Source: Thalassomonas viridans (GTDB taxonomy: Bacteria; Pseudomonadota; Gammaproteobacteria; Enterobacterales; Alteromonadaceae). From it: a DNA stretch of 64,000 bases. The stretch is from contig NZ_CP059733.1 in assembly GCF_000948985.2 (NCBI RefSeq), positions 2,480,001 through 2,544,000 on the forward strand, read 5' to 3'. Below are positions 9,068-17,895 of the stretch, in pieces (position 1 is the stretch's first letter; each line of letters opens with the position of its first letter). The notes below the pieces were generated by a model. That model was not told where the DNA came from. It did not search any database and saw only the letters and a list, made by a program, of their open reading frames with translations. Made by a program: the position numbers and the translations under genes.

Positions 9068-11608
9068 ATGTCCCGGGGAAGTTTTTATCCTCAGGTACTA
9101 TTTTGTTATGGTAATATCTTTCAACTTTTTAATAGCTTACCGAGTAAGGAGCAGGTTATCAGCGCCGGTATTAAAACAGTCAATAAGCGGGGCTTGTACC
9201 TGGCTATCTTGTTGATCCCTTGCGGGCTTGCGCTATGGGCTGCGATGAATTTTGAACAGCTTGCACGCACAAGTGTCAATTATTACCTGAAACACTATCA
9301 CGGTGCTCTAAAGCTGGAAGTGAGTTCCCTGGAAGTTGACACGCTTGAGCTTGGGTTTATCGGCTTCAGTGATTTGACCCTGCAACAGGAAAGTAACCAG
9401 ATAAGCCTGTCGGGTCTTGATTTACAGCTGGATCGCACTAAGCCATATTGGCTGAGCCGGGTTGTTCTGGAGAAAGGACAGGTGACGCTGGATATAGACA
9501 GCCTGCTTCAATGGTTCCCTACAAAAGAGCAGTCCTCTGATACCGATAGCCTGGCTTTTTATCGGCAATTATTGTCGGCATTTTACCGCCTGCCGGAAAT
9601 TACCGTGAAAGCACTTAACGCTGACTTATCCTCCGGTCGGAAAGGGACTGCCGATAAGTTTAGCCTGAACGACAGCCATTTGGCTTTAGCGGCCAATACC
9701 GGCATCAAGATTAATCTGAGGGAAAACCGGCAAGATTTACTGGACTTACAAGCCAGTTTTCAGCCTGAGAGTGTGACGGGAGAATTAACCGGCGATCTTG
9801 GCAGGCTCAATTTGCTGATAAAGCGTTATTTTGAGCAGCCTCTCATGCTAAACGGCAAGCTCAGCAGTGATGTTACCCTGACACCGACAGCTGCTGGCTG
9901 GTCCTTGGCCGCAAGCAATAAGCTGACTGATAGCCTGCTGGACTTATCCGAGGTAACCGGGGAGGCGGCAAGTTTTTTACTGGACGGGGATTTCAGCCTT
10001 AACTATCGCGATGCCGTGTTTGAGGTCAAGGCAAGCCATGAGCCGGGGCTGAGTATTGAACCGACAGCTGATACGGTTGAAATTCTTAAAAGCAAACTCA
10101 AGCAAAATCAGCTAAATAAGGATATTGAACACTTTTTGCTGGCAAATATTCCTCAACAGGTGCTGCTTGCTCCGGGAAGTGTCATTTTCCTGAATTCCGA
10201 GAAGCAGCAATTATCCGGCAATATACATGTGCTTAGCCAGATACCAAACGGCGAGCTGGTCATCCGGGTGCCGGCATTTGATATCAGCGCGCAGCAACAG
10301 CAGGTTGATTGGCAGCTTAACTACCGCCAGCAACAGCCCTTTAAACAGCTGGGCAAAGCAGGATTAAGCCTGCGCGGTGAAATAACGCACTCGGATATGG
10401 AAACCCGTTTGTTACTCAATCATGCAGACTTGTTGCTGACAGAGATAAGGCATCAGGACCAGGTGCTGCAGCAGGGGAGTTTTCATTTGACGGCTCCGGC
10501 ATTACTCAGGTTTAGCGACAATAGGTTGCAGCTTAGTGAAAAGCTGCCTTTTACTTCCCTGTTTGAGCAGGTGCGAATACAGGGGCAGGGCTTTGAGCAG
10601 ATCCGGGCAGAGCATGAATTGCAACAGGCAGCAGGTGCTTTTCGTCTTGACAGCAGGTGGCAACTGGATGACGCCTTTACTTTAATCAGTGAACATCTGT
10701 TTGATAATAAAACCGTCACAGGTAAGGCCATGCTTGACGGCATGCCTTTATCCGCAGTGCTCGACAGGATAGACTTACCCGAGTTACTGACGCTGGATGC
10801 GAAAATCAGCAATGAAATCAATTATGTTTTCAAGCCGGATTCACAGACTCTGACCGCCCGGCTGTCGGGGCAGCTGGTTGACGGTTTTGGCAGTTATGAT
10901 GATATTGCCTTTGATGATATCAAAGGCCGCTGGTCCTGCTCTTGGGAGTTGCCCCAATTAAGCTGTGACCAGTTAGGATTTAGCAGCGGGCACGTCAATG
11001 CCGGTATAGATATCACTGAGGTGAGCGCCGACGGCAAGTTTTCCTGGCAGCAGGGCAACTGGTCTTATCAACTAGGCCGGTTCAGCGCCGGACTGCTTGA
11101 CGGCACTGTTGCCTTGGCGCCGGTTGATATTCTTGCCGGCCAGGCCTTTTCCGGTACGTTGACCTTAGCGCATATTTCCCTGGCCGAACTGGTGGCCTTG
11201 CAGCAGCAACCTGGCATAGAGGTTACCGGCTATCTTGATGGTGAGCTGCCTTTTACTTATGACGATAAGGGCCTGAGTATAGAGCAGGGCACATTAACCA
11301 ACCAGGGAGAGGGGATAATTAAGGTGGACGGCAATCCGGCAGTTGAACAGCTAAAGCAAAGCCAGCCTGAACTTAAACTGGCCCTGGATGCTCTGAAAGA
11401 GCTGCATTACCAGCACCTGGACAGTGAAGTGACTATGTCAGCGAACGGAGCAACCGAGATCAAAATGTCGATGCAGGGCCGTAATCCGGAGAATATCAGG
11501 CCGATCCATTTTAATTACCTGCATCAGGAGAACCTGCTGCAATTACTGCGCAGCCTGCGAATCGACAGCCAGTTAAGTGAAGATATTGAAAAGGCGCTTA
11601 ACAAATAA
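9068..11608 (+). CDS. ydbH: YdbH-family intermembrane lipid transport protein
   Basis: This 846-residue AsmA-like protein has one N-terminal membrane segment (LYLAILLIPCGLALWAAMNF, about residues 42-62) and a very long beta-rich periplasmic region with the LDLxLD-type repeats of bridge-like lipid transporters. In E. coli YdbH works with YnbE and YdbL and is partly redundant with TamB and YhdP in moving phospholipids to the outer membrane. The identification is strengthened by the next two genes. The ATG at 9068 gives about 40 residues before the anchor and has no good ribosome-binding site, so the true start may lie further in at a non-ATG codon. Confidence 0.88.
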   Translation: MSRGSFYPQVLFCYGNIFQLFNSLPSKEQVISAGIKTVNKRGLYLAILLIPCGLALWAAMNFEQLARTSVNYYLKHYHGALKLEVSSLEVDTLELGFIGFSDLTLQQESNQISLSGLDLQLDRTKPYWLSRVVLEKGQVTLDIDSLLQWFPTKEQSSDTDSLAFYRQLLSAFYRLPEITVKALNADLSSGRKGTADKFSLNDSHLALAANTGIKINLRENRQDLLDLQASFQPESVTGELTGDLGRLNLLIKRYFEQPLMLNGKLSSDVTLTPTAAGWSLAASNKLTDSLLDLSEVTGEAASFLLDGDFSLNYRDAVFEVKASHEPGLSIEPTADTVEILKSKLKQNQLNKDIEHFLLANIPQQVLLAPGSVIFLNSEKQQLSGNIHVLSQIPNGELVIRVPAFDISAQQQQVDWQLNYRQQQPFKQLGKAGLSLRGEITHSDMETRLLLNHADLLLTEIRHQDQVLQQGSFHLTAPALLRFSDNRLQLSEKLPFTSLFEQVRIQGQGFEQIRAEHELQQAAGAFRLDSRWQLDDAFTLISEHLFDNKTVTGKAMLDGMPLSAVLDRIDLPELLTLDAKISNEINYVFKPDSQTLTARLSGQLVDGFGSYDDIAFDDIKGRWSCSWELPQLSCDQLGFSSGHVNAGIDITEVSADGKFSWQQGNWSYQLGRFSAGLLDGTVALAPVDILAGQAFSGTLTLAHISLAELVALQQQPGIEVTGYLDGELPFTYDDKGLSIEQGTLTNQGEGIIKVDGNPAVEQLKQSQPELKLALDALKELHYQHLDSEVTMSANGATEIKMSMQGRNPENIRPIHFNYLHQENLLQLLRSLRIDSQLSEDIEKALNK

Positions 11609-11659
11609 AAGCGATGAAACATTAACGAACAACCCAGTTTAACCTTGAAGGAGTGAGTA

Positions 11660-11839
11660 ATGAAAATGAAACTATCGGCCCTGGCAATAGCCCTGCTGTT
11701 GTTCGGCTGTACCCCTACGGTACAGGTGGCGGCTGACAAGCCGATCACCATCAATCTTAACGTGAAAATAGAACACGAAATCCGCATCAAGGTAGATAAA
11801 GAGCTTGATGAAATTATCAGTGACGACGAATTATTTTAA
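11660..11839 (+). CDS. ynbE: YnbE-like outer membrane lipoprotein
   Basis: This 59-residue lipoprotein starts MKMKLSALAIALLLFGC with the lipidated Cys at residue 17, and continues with PTVQVAADKPITINLNVKI, the signature of the YnbE family. A GGAG ribosome-binding site lies 6 nt before the ATG. YnbE oligomerises by beta-strand stacking and docks with the C-terminus of YdbH to complete the lipid bridge at the outer membrane. It lies 51 bp after ydbH and 9 bp before ydbL, so the three form one operon. Confidence 0.92.
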   Translation: MKMKLSALAIALLLFGCTPTVQVAADKPITINLNVKIEHEIRIKVDKELDEIISDDELF

Positions 11840-11848
11840 GGGGGAGAT

Positions 11849-12169
11849 ATGAAAATCAAATTAATCACGGCCGCTTTGGCATGTCTGCTGGCCTTTGCTG
11901 CCAATGCGCTGACGTTAAAGGAAGCAAAAAGCGCCGGTTTTCTCGGCGAACAGGCGGACGGGTATCTGGGACTGGTTAAGCCAAATGCCGAAGCGAAAGC
12001 CCTGATGCAGACAGTCAATAAAAAGCGCCTGGCTCGCTTTAAAGAAATCGCCAGGAAAAACAAAACATCGGTAGCCGATGTTGCGGCCCTGGCGGGGGAA
12101 AAATTTATCAATAAAACCGCCAGCGGCAATTACATTAAAACCAGCAGCGGCAAGTGGCAGAAAAAATAG
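11849..12169 (+). CDS. ydbL: YdbL-family (DUF1318) periplasmic protein
   Basis: This 106-residue protein has a signal peptide (MKIKLITAALACLLAFAANA) and the DUF1318 core: LTLKEAKSAGFLGEQADGYLG, a lysine-rich helix (NKKRLARFKEIARKNK) and VAALAGEKFINKTASGNYI. In the E. coli system YdbL is proposed to regulate YdbH-YnbE complex assembly. A GGGGGAG ribosome-binding site precedes the ATG. Confidence 0.92.
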   Translation: MKIKLITAALACLLAFAANALTLKEAKSAGFLGEQADGYLGLVKPNAEAKALMQTVNKKRLARFKEIARKNKTSVADVAALAGEKFINKTASGNYIKTSSGKWQKK

Positions 12170-12195
12170 CCGTTGTATTTCCGGGCATTTGTTTG

Positions 12196-12230
12196 CCCGG
12201 GCATTTTGCCTGGCTCCATGCCCGGGTTTT
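12196..12230 (+). terminator. Terminator after ydbH-ynbE-ydbL
   Basis: CCCGGGCA (12196-12203) pairs with TGCCCGGG (12219-12226), followed by TTTT. A second overlapping stem uses CCGGGCA (12181-12187) with TGCCCGG (12194-12200), so two alternative hairpins compete for the middle arm. Confidence 0.65.
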
Positions 12231-12242
12231 GAATGAAGTTGT

Positions 12243-12743
12243 GTGAAAAGGATGATAGATGAAATGAATAATAACGAGCCTGATGTTATTGAACAGGCAG
12301 TTGCGCCGGGCGAGGGCGGGCAAGTGCATTATGTCGGCTTTTGGGCCAGGGTCGCGGCATCCCTGGTGGACAGCGTTATTCTGATGCTGATCAGCTGGCC
12401 TTTATTGCTGGCTTTTTATGGCAGTGAATATTTTGAATTCGAGCAGCTTGTTGCCGGGCCGGCGGATTTTCTTATCAGCTGGGTATTTCCTGTGGTGGCG
12501 GTGATCGCTTTTTGGCTTTATAAGCAGGCCACTCCGGGCAAAATGCTGGTTGCTGCGAAAATTGTCGATGCCAGAACCGGCAACAAACCGACAAGGGGGC
12601 AATGTATCATCCGTTATTTCGGTTATTTCCTGTCAATTCTTCCTTTCGGTCTTGGCATATTGGCGGTGGGCTGGGACAAAAAGAAGCAGGGCTGGCATGA
12701 CAAGCTTGCCGGAACTTTAGTGATTGAATCTAAAGAAAAATAA
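12243..12743 (+). CDS. RDD family membrane protein
   Basis: This 166-residue protein has the RDD fold: VGFWARVAASLVDSVILMLI with the R...D pattern, followed by three or more membrane helices, the GKMLVAAKIVDARTGNKPT loop and a C-terminal GWHDKLAGTLVI motif. Function is not known for most RDD proteins; some affect ion or toxin transport. The first possible start is a GTG at 12243; the ATGs at 12252 and 12264 are alternatives. It stands alone, after the ydbL terminator. Confidence 0.9.
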   Translation: MKRMIDEMNNNEPDVIEQAVAPGEGGQVHYVGFWARVAASLVDSVILMLISWPLLLAFYGSEYFEFEQLVAGPADFLISWVFPVVAVIAFWLYKQATPGKMLVAAKIVDARTGNKPTRGQCIIRYFGYFLSILPFGLGILAVGWDKKKQGWHDKLAGTLVIESKEK

Positions 12744-12819
12744 CAGAGCCTGTCAAGACCTTAGCATCGGCAGATCTTAGAAAAAATCAGATGCCCTGGT
12801 TTGTGCATGGCTTAATGTG

Positions 12820-14142
12820 CTAACTTGCTTCGCTTAAAGGCGCCTGGCCTGTGCTTGCCGGCCAATGCAGGTTTATCTGGGCGCCCCCCAGGGGACTGTC
12901 GCTTATGCTTATCCGCCCCTGGGTATCTTTAATCACCATATTGGCGATAGCCAATCCCAGACCAAAGCCCCCGGTGTTGCGGGTGCGGCTTTTATCTGTG
13001 CGGTAAAAAGGCTTTAAAATCAGTGTTTTTTCGCTTTCTTCTATACCGGGGCCATCGTCAGCGACCGATAAGATGATCTGGTCTTTTTCCCGGGTTAAAG
13101 TGATCTCTACTTTATTTCGGCAATATTTAACGCCGTTGCTGACGACATTGAACAGGGCGCGTTCAAGCAAGGTAGGATTGGCCTGTAAAGCATAATGTGT
13201 TTTGGTGTTGATGCTGATATTGGTGCCGGACACAGAGCCGGTGAGCTGCTCCACTGTTTGCTGAATAAGCCCGGCCAGGTCAACTTCTTCTTTGGCAATT
13301 TCAACCGAATTTAACCTGAGCCTGGAGATGGTCAGGATTTCTTCCATCAGGGAGGATAACTCCTCCAGATCTTCATCCATGCCGAGCAATAATTCCTGAA
13401 TCCCTTCCTGCGAACCGCCGCTTAAGGCGATATCCAGAGCCAGGCGCAGCCGGGTAACCGGAATCCTCAGCTCATGATGGATGGCGCCGGTGAGAATAAT
13501 GTTTTCCTGGGTTTTGTCTTCCAATGCCGTGGCCATGTAATTGATATCTTTACTGAGTTTGTCTAAGGCCGGGATACGGTAGCCGGGCATCCGCGAGGTG
13601 AAATTGCCGCTGGCCAGAGAGCGGGTGACTGTGGATATCTGTTTTAAATAACGGTACATGCCCCAGGAGACCAGCGAAATAACCAGCGCAAGAAAAAAGT
13701 AGATGGCAACAACGCTCAGGTAATAAGCCGTGATATATTCATCGGTATAGCTGCTGATGAAATTGTATTTCAGGGCCTTATTGTCCAGGCCCGGTTGCTG
13801 CAGGGCAGAAATAACCACCAGATTATCCGTTTGGTCACTGATGTCGATTACTTCAACCTGGCTCTTGTTCTTGCCGGTGAGGGTATCCGGCAGTGGGATG
13901 ATTTCAATGCTGTCGACTTCTTCATCCAGGTAGTTGCGCCAATAAGCCAGCCTTTGCCGGTTATGTGTTTTATTATCCGTAAGCTCCCGGCCGATCAGCA
14001 GGGTTAACAACTGGCTGTATTGCCGGTACTCTTCACTGATCTCTTCCTGGTAATAGCTATCAACCAGAGATTCTGTGGCATAGGTGGCCAGTATCAGACA
14101 ACCGACTATGATCAAATATAAAATTGCAGCCAGGGTGCGCAT
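12820..14142 (-). CDS. Sensor histidine kinase (RstB-like layout)
   Basis: The 440-residue kinase has two membrane segments flanking a periplasmic sensor region of about 120 residues (roughly 25-145), a HAMP linker, a HisKA domain with HHELRIPVTRLR (phosphorylated His at about residue 223) and an ATPase domain with NVVSNGVKYC (N box), DDGPGIEE (G1) and GGFGLGLAI (G2). All catalytic motifs are present. It lies 21 bp downstream of the response-regulator gene, so the two form an operon. The stimulus cannot be inferred from the sequence. Confidence 0.93.
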   Translation of the reverse strand: MRTLAAILYLIIVGCLILATYATESLVDSYYQEEISEEYRQYSQLLTLLIGRELTDNKTHNRQRLAYWRNYLDEEVDSIEIIPLPDTLTGKNKSQVEVIDISDQTDNLVVISALQQPGLDNKALKYNFISSYTDEYITAYYLSVVAIYFFLALVISLVSWGMYRYLKQISTVTRSLASGNFTSRMPGYRIPALDKLSKDINYMATALEDKTQENIILTGAIHHELRIPVTRLRLALDIALSGGSQEGIQELLLGMDEDLEELSSLMEEILTISRLRLNSVEIAKEEVDLAGLIQQTVEQLTGSVSGTNISINTKTHYALQANPTLLERALFNVVSNGVKYCRNKVEITLTREKDQIILSVADDGPGIEESEKTLILKPFYRTDKSRTRNTGGFGLGLAIANMVIKDTQGRISISDSPLGGAQINLHWPASTGQAPLSEAS

Positions 14143-14163
14143 AAAGGTGCCTTTGTTGTTGGC

Positions 14164-14850
14164 TCAGTCTTTGACCAGTACATAGCCGAGTTGTCTTATG
14201 GTGCGGATATAGTCGAAGTTATTGCTTTTTTCCGCCAGTTTTTTTCTCAGCTTAGATATCCGCATGTCGATCGAGCGGTCCAGGCCGTCATATTCTTTGC
14301 CCCGCAGCAGATGAAACAGGTCATCACGCTTGATAATGCTGCCTGCCCGGGAGGCGAGTAACCACAATAATTCAAATTCAGACTCGCCCAAGTCGATATT
14401 TTCTCCGTTACGGGACACGGTTCTTTTATTATGGTCGATCAGCAAATCCCTGATTTGGACTAGGCTCTGTTGGGGTTTTGATTGCCGCCTCAACAGGGCA
14501 TTGATGCGGGCCAGCAAAACATGGGTACGCACAGGTTTGCACAGGAAGTCATCAACGCCGGCATTTAAAGCGGTGACTTCGATAATGTCCCCTTCATGTG
14601 CGGTCAGCATTAAAATCCCCTTATCAAAATCCGGCCGGATGGCGCCGCATACCTCGACACCATCCCTTTTCGGCAGCATCAGGTCCAGGATCACTAAATC
14701 CGGCGGCGTTTGTTTGATATAACTCACCGCCTGTTCACCGTCTTGCAGCCAGTCAACGGTAAAATGTTCGAAGCGCAGAAACTGAACCAGCAATTTGGCG
14801 ATGCGCTGGTCATCTTCAACAATTAATAATCTTGTTTGTCCGGCAGACAA
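14164..14850 (-). CDS. OmpR-family response regulator
   Basis: The protein has a receiver domain (LLIVEDDQR, phosphoacceptor Asp in LVILDLMLPKRDG, conserved Lys in DDFLCKPV) and a C-terminal winged helix (DLGESEFELLWLLA, DRSIDMRISKLRKKL, IRTIRQLGYVL). The frame is open to a GTG at 14913, but GGGAG lies 6 nt before the TTG at 14850. Starting there removes a 21-residue unrelated leader, so I prefer the 228-residue form. It is the first gene of the two-component operon and probably autoregulated from the 14851-15019 region shared with the amine oxidase gene. Confidence 0.92.
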   Translation of the reverse strand: MSAGQTRLLIVEDDQRIAKLLVQFLRFEHFTVDWLQDGEQAVSYIKQTPPDLVILDLMLPKRDGVEVCGAIRPDFDKGILMLTAHEGDIIEVTALNAGVDDFLCKPVRTHVLLARINALLRRQSKPQQSLVQIRDLLIDHNKRTVSRNGENIDLGESEFELLWLLASRAGSIIKRDDLFHLLRGKEYDGLDRSIDMRISKLRKKLAEKSNNFDYIRTIRQLGYVLVKD

Positions 14851-15022
14851 AATAAACTCCCAAGGTAAATTTCCACTGACATCATAGACATATTTGCCAA
14901 ACCAATAAAGCACAACCGGCAGGAGATTACATTGGCTGACAATCGACTACCCGGGCTGACGGAAGTAAATGCCTGTCACTGGTAAACTAGCTTTATCAGA
15001 TCATATTGTTAACGGAGTGATG

Positions 15023-16441
15023 ATGAAGCTAAATTTTAAATTAAGGTCGAAACCGGAAGTAAGAATATTTTGTGTTATGTCTTTGCTGGCGCTTATATCC
15101 GCTTGTGGCTCAGGGGCCAAGTCGGGCTCCGGCCCGGATAATGCCACCAACAATGCTCCGGAGCAGCCGGCGAGCGTTATCGTCATAGGTGCCGGCATGT
15201 CGGGGATCAAAGCGGCCAACCGGCTCGCACAGGCGGGATTGCGGGTACAGGTTCTTGAGGGCAGGAACCGCATAGGCGGTAGAACCTGGAGCGATCGCAG
15301 CTGGGGCAATGCAGTGGATCTCGGCGCCAGCTGGATACACGGCATAAGGGGAAATCCTGTCCATAACCTGGCGCAGTCCCTGAACCAACCTTTGCTGGAG
15401 TGGGACTATGATAACCAGGTCATCTATGATGCACAGGGTAATATAGACAGGCAAGTCGATGCGAAAGCTGAGCTGGCCAGGGATGCCGTGATGAATAGCG
15501 CCATGGTGATTTCCACCTTTGACAGCGACGCCACGATGCAGGACGCGGTGGATAGCGCCCGACAAACCGGTGATTTAGACGGTTTGAGCGAACGGGAAAT
15601 TAATTTTATGGTGCATACCGAGATCGAGCAGGAAGTCGCCGCCGATGCCGATAAAGTGACCATAGCCGGTATTTTTTCCGATGACAGTTTTGACGGGCCG
15701 GACGTGGTTTTTCCCCAAGGATATGATGCCCTGGTGACCGCCCTGGCCCAGGATCTGGATATTCAATTAAACACTTATGTGGATTCGATAAATTATCAAA
15801 ATGAGCAGGTGATAGTCGGCACCAGCCAGGGAGAGTTCACTGCCGATTATGTAGTGGTTTCCGTGCCCCTGGGAGTATTGAAGAAACAGGTGATTGAATT
15901 TTCCCCGCAACTGCCGCAGGAAAAACAAATGGCGATCCAGGCGCTCGACATGGGGGTAATGAACAAGGTCTATCTGCGTTTTCCCGAGGTGTTCTGGGAT
16001 ACCAGTGTCGATAATATCGCCCAGGTAAGTGAAACCAAAGGCCGCTGGAGTTACTGGCTGAATATGGAAAAAGCAACTCATCAACCGATATTATTGGCGT
16101 TTAATGTCGGCAGTTACGGCACAGAAATAGAAGCCCTTAGCGATGATGAAATTGTCGCTGCAGCCATGGTTGAATTGCGCAAGTTTTACGGACAAGATAT
16201 TCCACAACCTGAGGATCACATCATTACCCGCTGGTCGCTGGATCCTTTCAGTTATGGTTCATATTCTTATGTGCCCAAAGGGGCAACCGCCGATATGCGG
16301 GAGGATTTAGCGGCGCCGGTTGCCGGCAGGTTATTTTTTGCCGGTGAAGCCACCCACAGCGAATATCCGTCTACGGTACATGGTGCTTACCTTTCTGGAG
16401 AGCGGGCCGCCATCAGTATTCTTGAAGCCATTCAGGATTAA
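15023..16441 (+). CDS. Flavin monoamine oxidase family lipoprotein
   Basis: This FAD-dependent amine oxidase has a dinucleotide-binding motif (VIVIGAGMSGIKAANRLA), GGRTWS, a substrate-domain ending in the C-terminal FAD motif GRLFFAGEATHSEYPSTVHG, and YLSGERAA. The protein starts with a lipoprotein signal (lipobox LISAC), so it is predicted to be membrane-anchored outside the cytoplasm. Such enzymes oxidise primary amines or polyamines to aldehydes, releasing ammonia and H2O2. ATGs at 15020 and 15023 follow GGAG at 15014; an ATG at 14969 in the same frame lacks a ribosome-binding site and would spoil the signal peptide. It is divergent from the two-component system. Confidence 0.9.
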   Translation: MKLNFKLRSKPEVRIFCVMSLLALISACGSGAKSGSGPDNATNNAPEQPASVIVIGAGMSGIKAANRLAQAGLRVQVLEGRNRIGGRTWSDRSWGNAVDLGASWIHGIRGNPVHNLAQSLNQPLLEWDYDNQVIYDAQGNIDRQVDAKAELARDAVMNSAMVISTFDSDATMQDAVDSARQTGDLDGLSEREINFMVHTEIEQEVAADADKVTIAGIFSDDSFDGPDVVFPQGYDALVTALAQDLDIQLNTYVDSINYQNEQVIVGTSQGEFTADYVVVSVPLGVLKKQVIEFSPQLPQEKQMAIQALDMGVMNKVYLRFPEVFWDTSVDNIAQVSETKGRWSYWLNMEKATHQPILLAFNVGSYGTEIEALSDDEIVAAAMVELRKFYGQDIPQPEDHIITRWSLDPFSYGSYSYVPKGATADMREDLAAPVAGRLFFAGEATHSEYPSTVHGAYLSGERAAISILEAIQD

Positions 16442-16620
16442 GTAGGGCTTGCTGAAGATAACCGGGAGGATTAAAGCAATTCTCCCTCATGGGTTTTAAC
16501 CGCTTACGGGTTATATGCAGGTGAACATGAAAAAAATTTGATTTGGCCGGAATTTGGTTGATCCCGGTGCTATAGCGGGTAAGCTTGGAGGACACTTATA
16601 CAAGACTCACGAGTATCCAC

Positions 16621-16962
16621 ATGCCAGCTATTCCCGATGATTATGTTAATTACAAATCCACCCAAATCATGGCGCCGGATAATGTCCCTAAAATGTTTTT
16701 ACATCTGCACAATACCCGAGCCGGGGTATACGGTAAAATCTGTGTTATCAGCGGACAACTGAAGTTTTACGGCTTTGCCGACCGCAGGGGGGAAGTCGAG
16801 CAGGAAATTATCATCCAGGCCGGTGATTATGCCGTCTCTCCTCCCGAGTATTGGCACAAGGTGGAATTTTTAACCGAACATACCCGTTTTAGGGTGGATT
16901 TCTACGCGCAAAAAGACTCGGATATTGTTGCGCAAAACCGCAGCGAGCGTAACGAGGGATAA
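16621..16962 (+). CDS. DUF1971 (YeaR/TehB-like) cupin protein
   Basis: The 113-residue protein matches the YeaR family along its length: an N-terminal IPDDYVNYKST, RAGVYGKICVISGQLKFYGFAD and AGDYAVSPPEYWHKVEF, then a VDFYA strand. The fold is a small cupin. E. coli YeaR is induced by nitrate or nitric oxide, and relatives are called tellurite-resistance TehB-like proteins; the biochemical role is unknown. A TTG at 16585 opens the frame earlier, but the ATG at 16621 matches the family N-terminus. Confidence 0.85.
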   Translation: MPAIPDDYVNYKSTQIMAPDNVPKMFLHLHNTRAGVYGKICVISGQLKFYGFADRRGEVEQEIIIQAGDYAVSPPEYWHKVEFLTEHTRFRVDFYAQKDSDIVAQNRSERNEG

Positions 16963-17114
16963 ACTCGTCGGATTAATTCCGGTAAGCTCTGCCTGCTTAT
17001 TCGCTGAAAAAATATCGAGCCAATGCACGGCTTTTACCGGCAAGCTCATTGGATTTGAATTAACGGCCAGGGCAGGCTAATACATAGTGAGCAGGACAAG
17101 AGCCGGGGCAAGCT

Positions 17115-17873
17115 ATGGATTATCGGGAAAAGTACGTATTAATCAGAGACAGGTGGGATAAAGAAGACAGCCTGCTGCTCACCAGGACGGGGATTTTTTT
17201 AACGGTAAATTCTATTTTACTGGCGGCGGCCCAGCTCAACAACAGTGAGGCATTTAAACTTGCCGTTGCCGCCTTCGCCGCGATCTTCAGCCTTTTCTGG
17301 TTGCTCACCTCTTTGCATTCCTACCGCATTATCAAAATCTTATATCAAAAGTGCCACAGATTAATGCCAAGTGAAATTAAAGGCATTTACAGGGTTAAGG
17401 TACTGATGCGCCCCAATACGGTGTTTGGCGTGCTCAGCCCTGTGCTGGTGCTCTTTGCCTGGCTGGCATATGCCCTGTTGTTGGATGCTAGTGCGGCCTA
17501 TGGCGGGCAAAACAGGGAAAGGATCAGCTTTGGCAATTATGGGCTGGCTTTGTGTATGGTCAGTGTGTTCGACGACAAGGCGGTCAAATCGGACTTTAAC
17601 CTGGCGGCGGAGACCATAAAAAGCAGCAGCAATATTCCTGCCAGTGCCTATAAAGCCCTGGAAACCCTGGTGGGCAGGCAGCTGATAAAAAACTATCCGG
17701 CAGGGCAGGGAGGGCAAATACAAAGCCTGAAATGCCTGGACCTGTTACACCTGACCGCGCTGGAGCAGCTGTACCGGCAATACGATCCCTGTTCCAATCC
17801 GGCTGCCTGGCCGGAGCCGGATAAATACCGGCGCCAGTGCCGCCCTGGTTATGAAGCTAAATCAGGCAGCTAA
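17115..17873 (+). CDS. Hypothetical membrane protein
   Basis: This 252-residue protein has a charged N-terminus (MDYREKYVLIRDRWDKEDSL), then two adjacent hydrophobic segments (about residues 28-45 and 50-67), a basic loop and a third membrane helix (about residues 98-122: VFGVLSPVLVLFAWLAYALLL). The C-terminal 120 residues are soluble and contain three or four Cys. I do not recognise a family for the soluble part; the N-terminal half resembles small RipA/SLATT-like membrane modules in layout only. It stands alone. Confidence 0.7.
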   Translation: MDYREKYVLIRDRWDKEDSLLLTRTGIFLTVNSILLAAAQLNNSEAFKLAVAAFAAIFSLFWLLTSLHSYRIIKILYQKCHRLMPSEIKGIYRVKVLMRPNTVFGVLSPVLVLFAWLAYALLLDASAAYGGQNRERISFGNYGLALCMVSVFDDKAVKSDFNLAAETIKSSSNIPASAYKALETLVGRQLIKNYPAGQGGQIQSLKCLDLLHLTALEQLYRQYDPCSNPAAWPEPDKYRRQCRPGYEAKSGS

Positions 17874-17895
17874 ACCAGGCAGTTAAATCAGGCGG

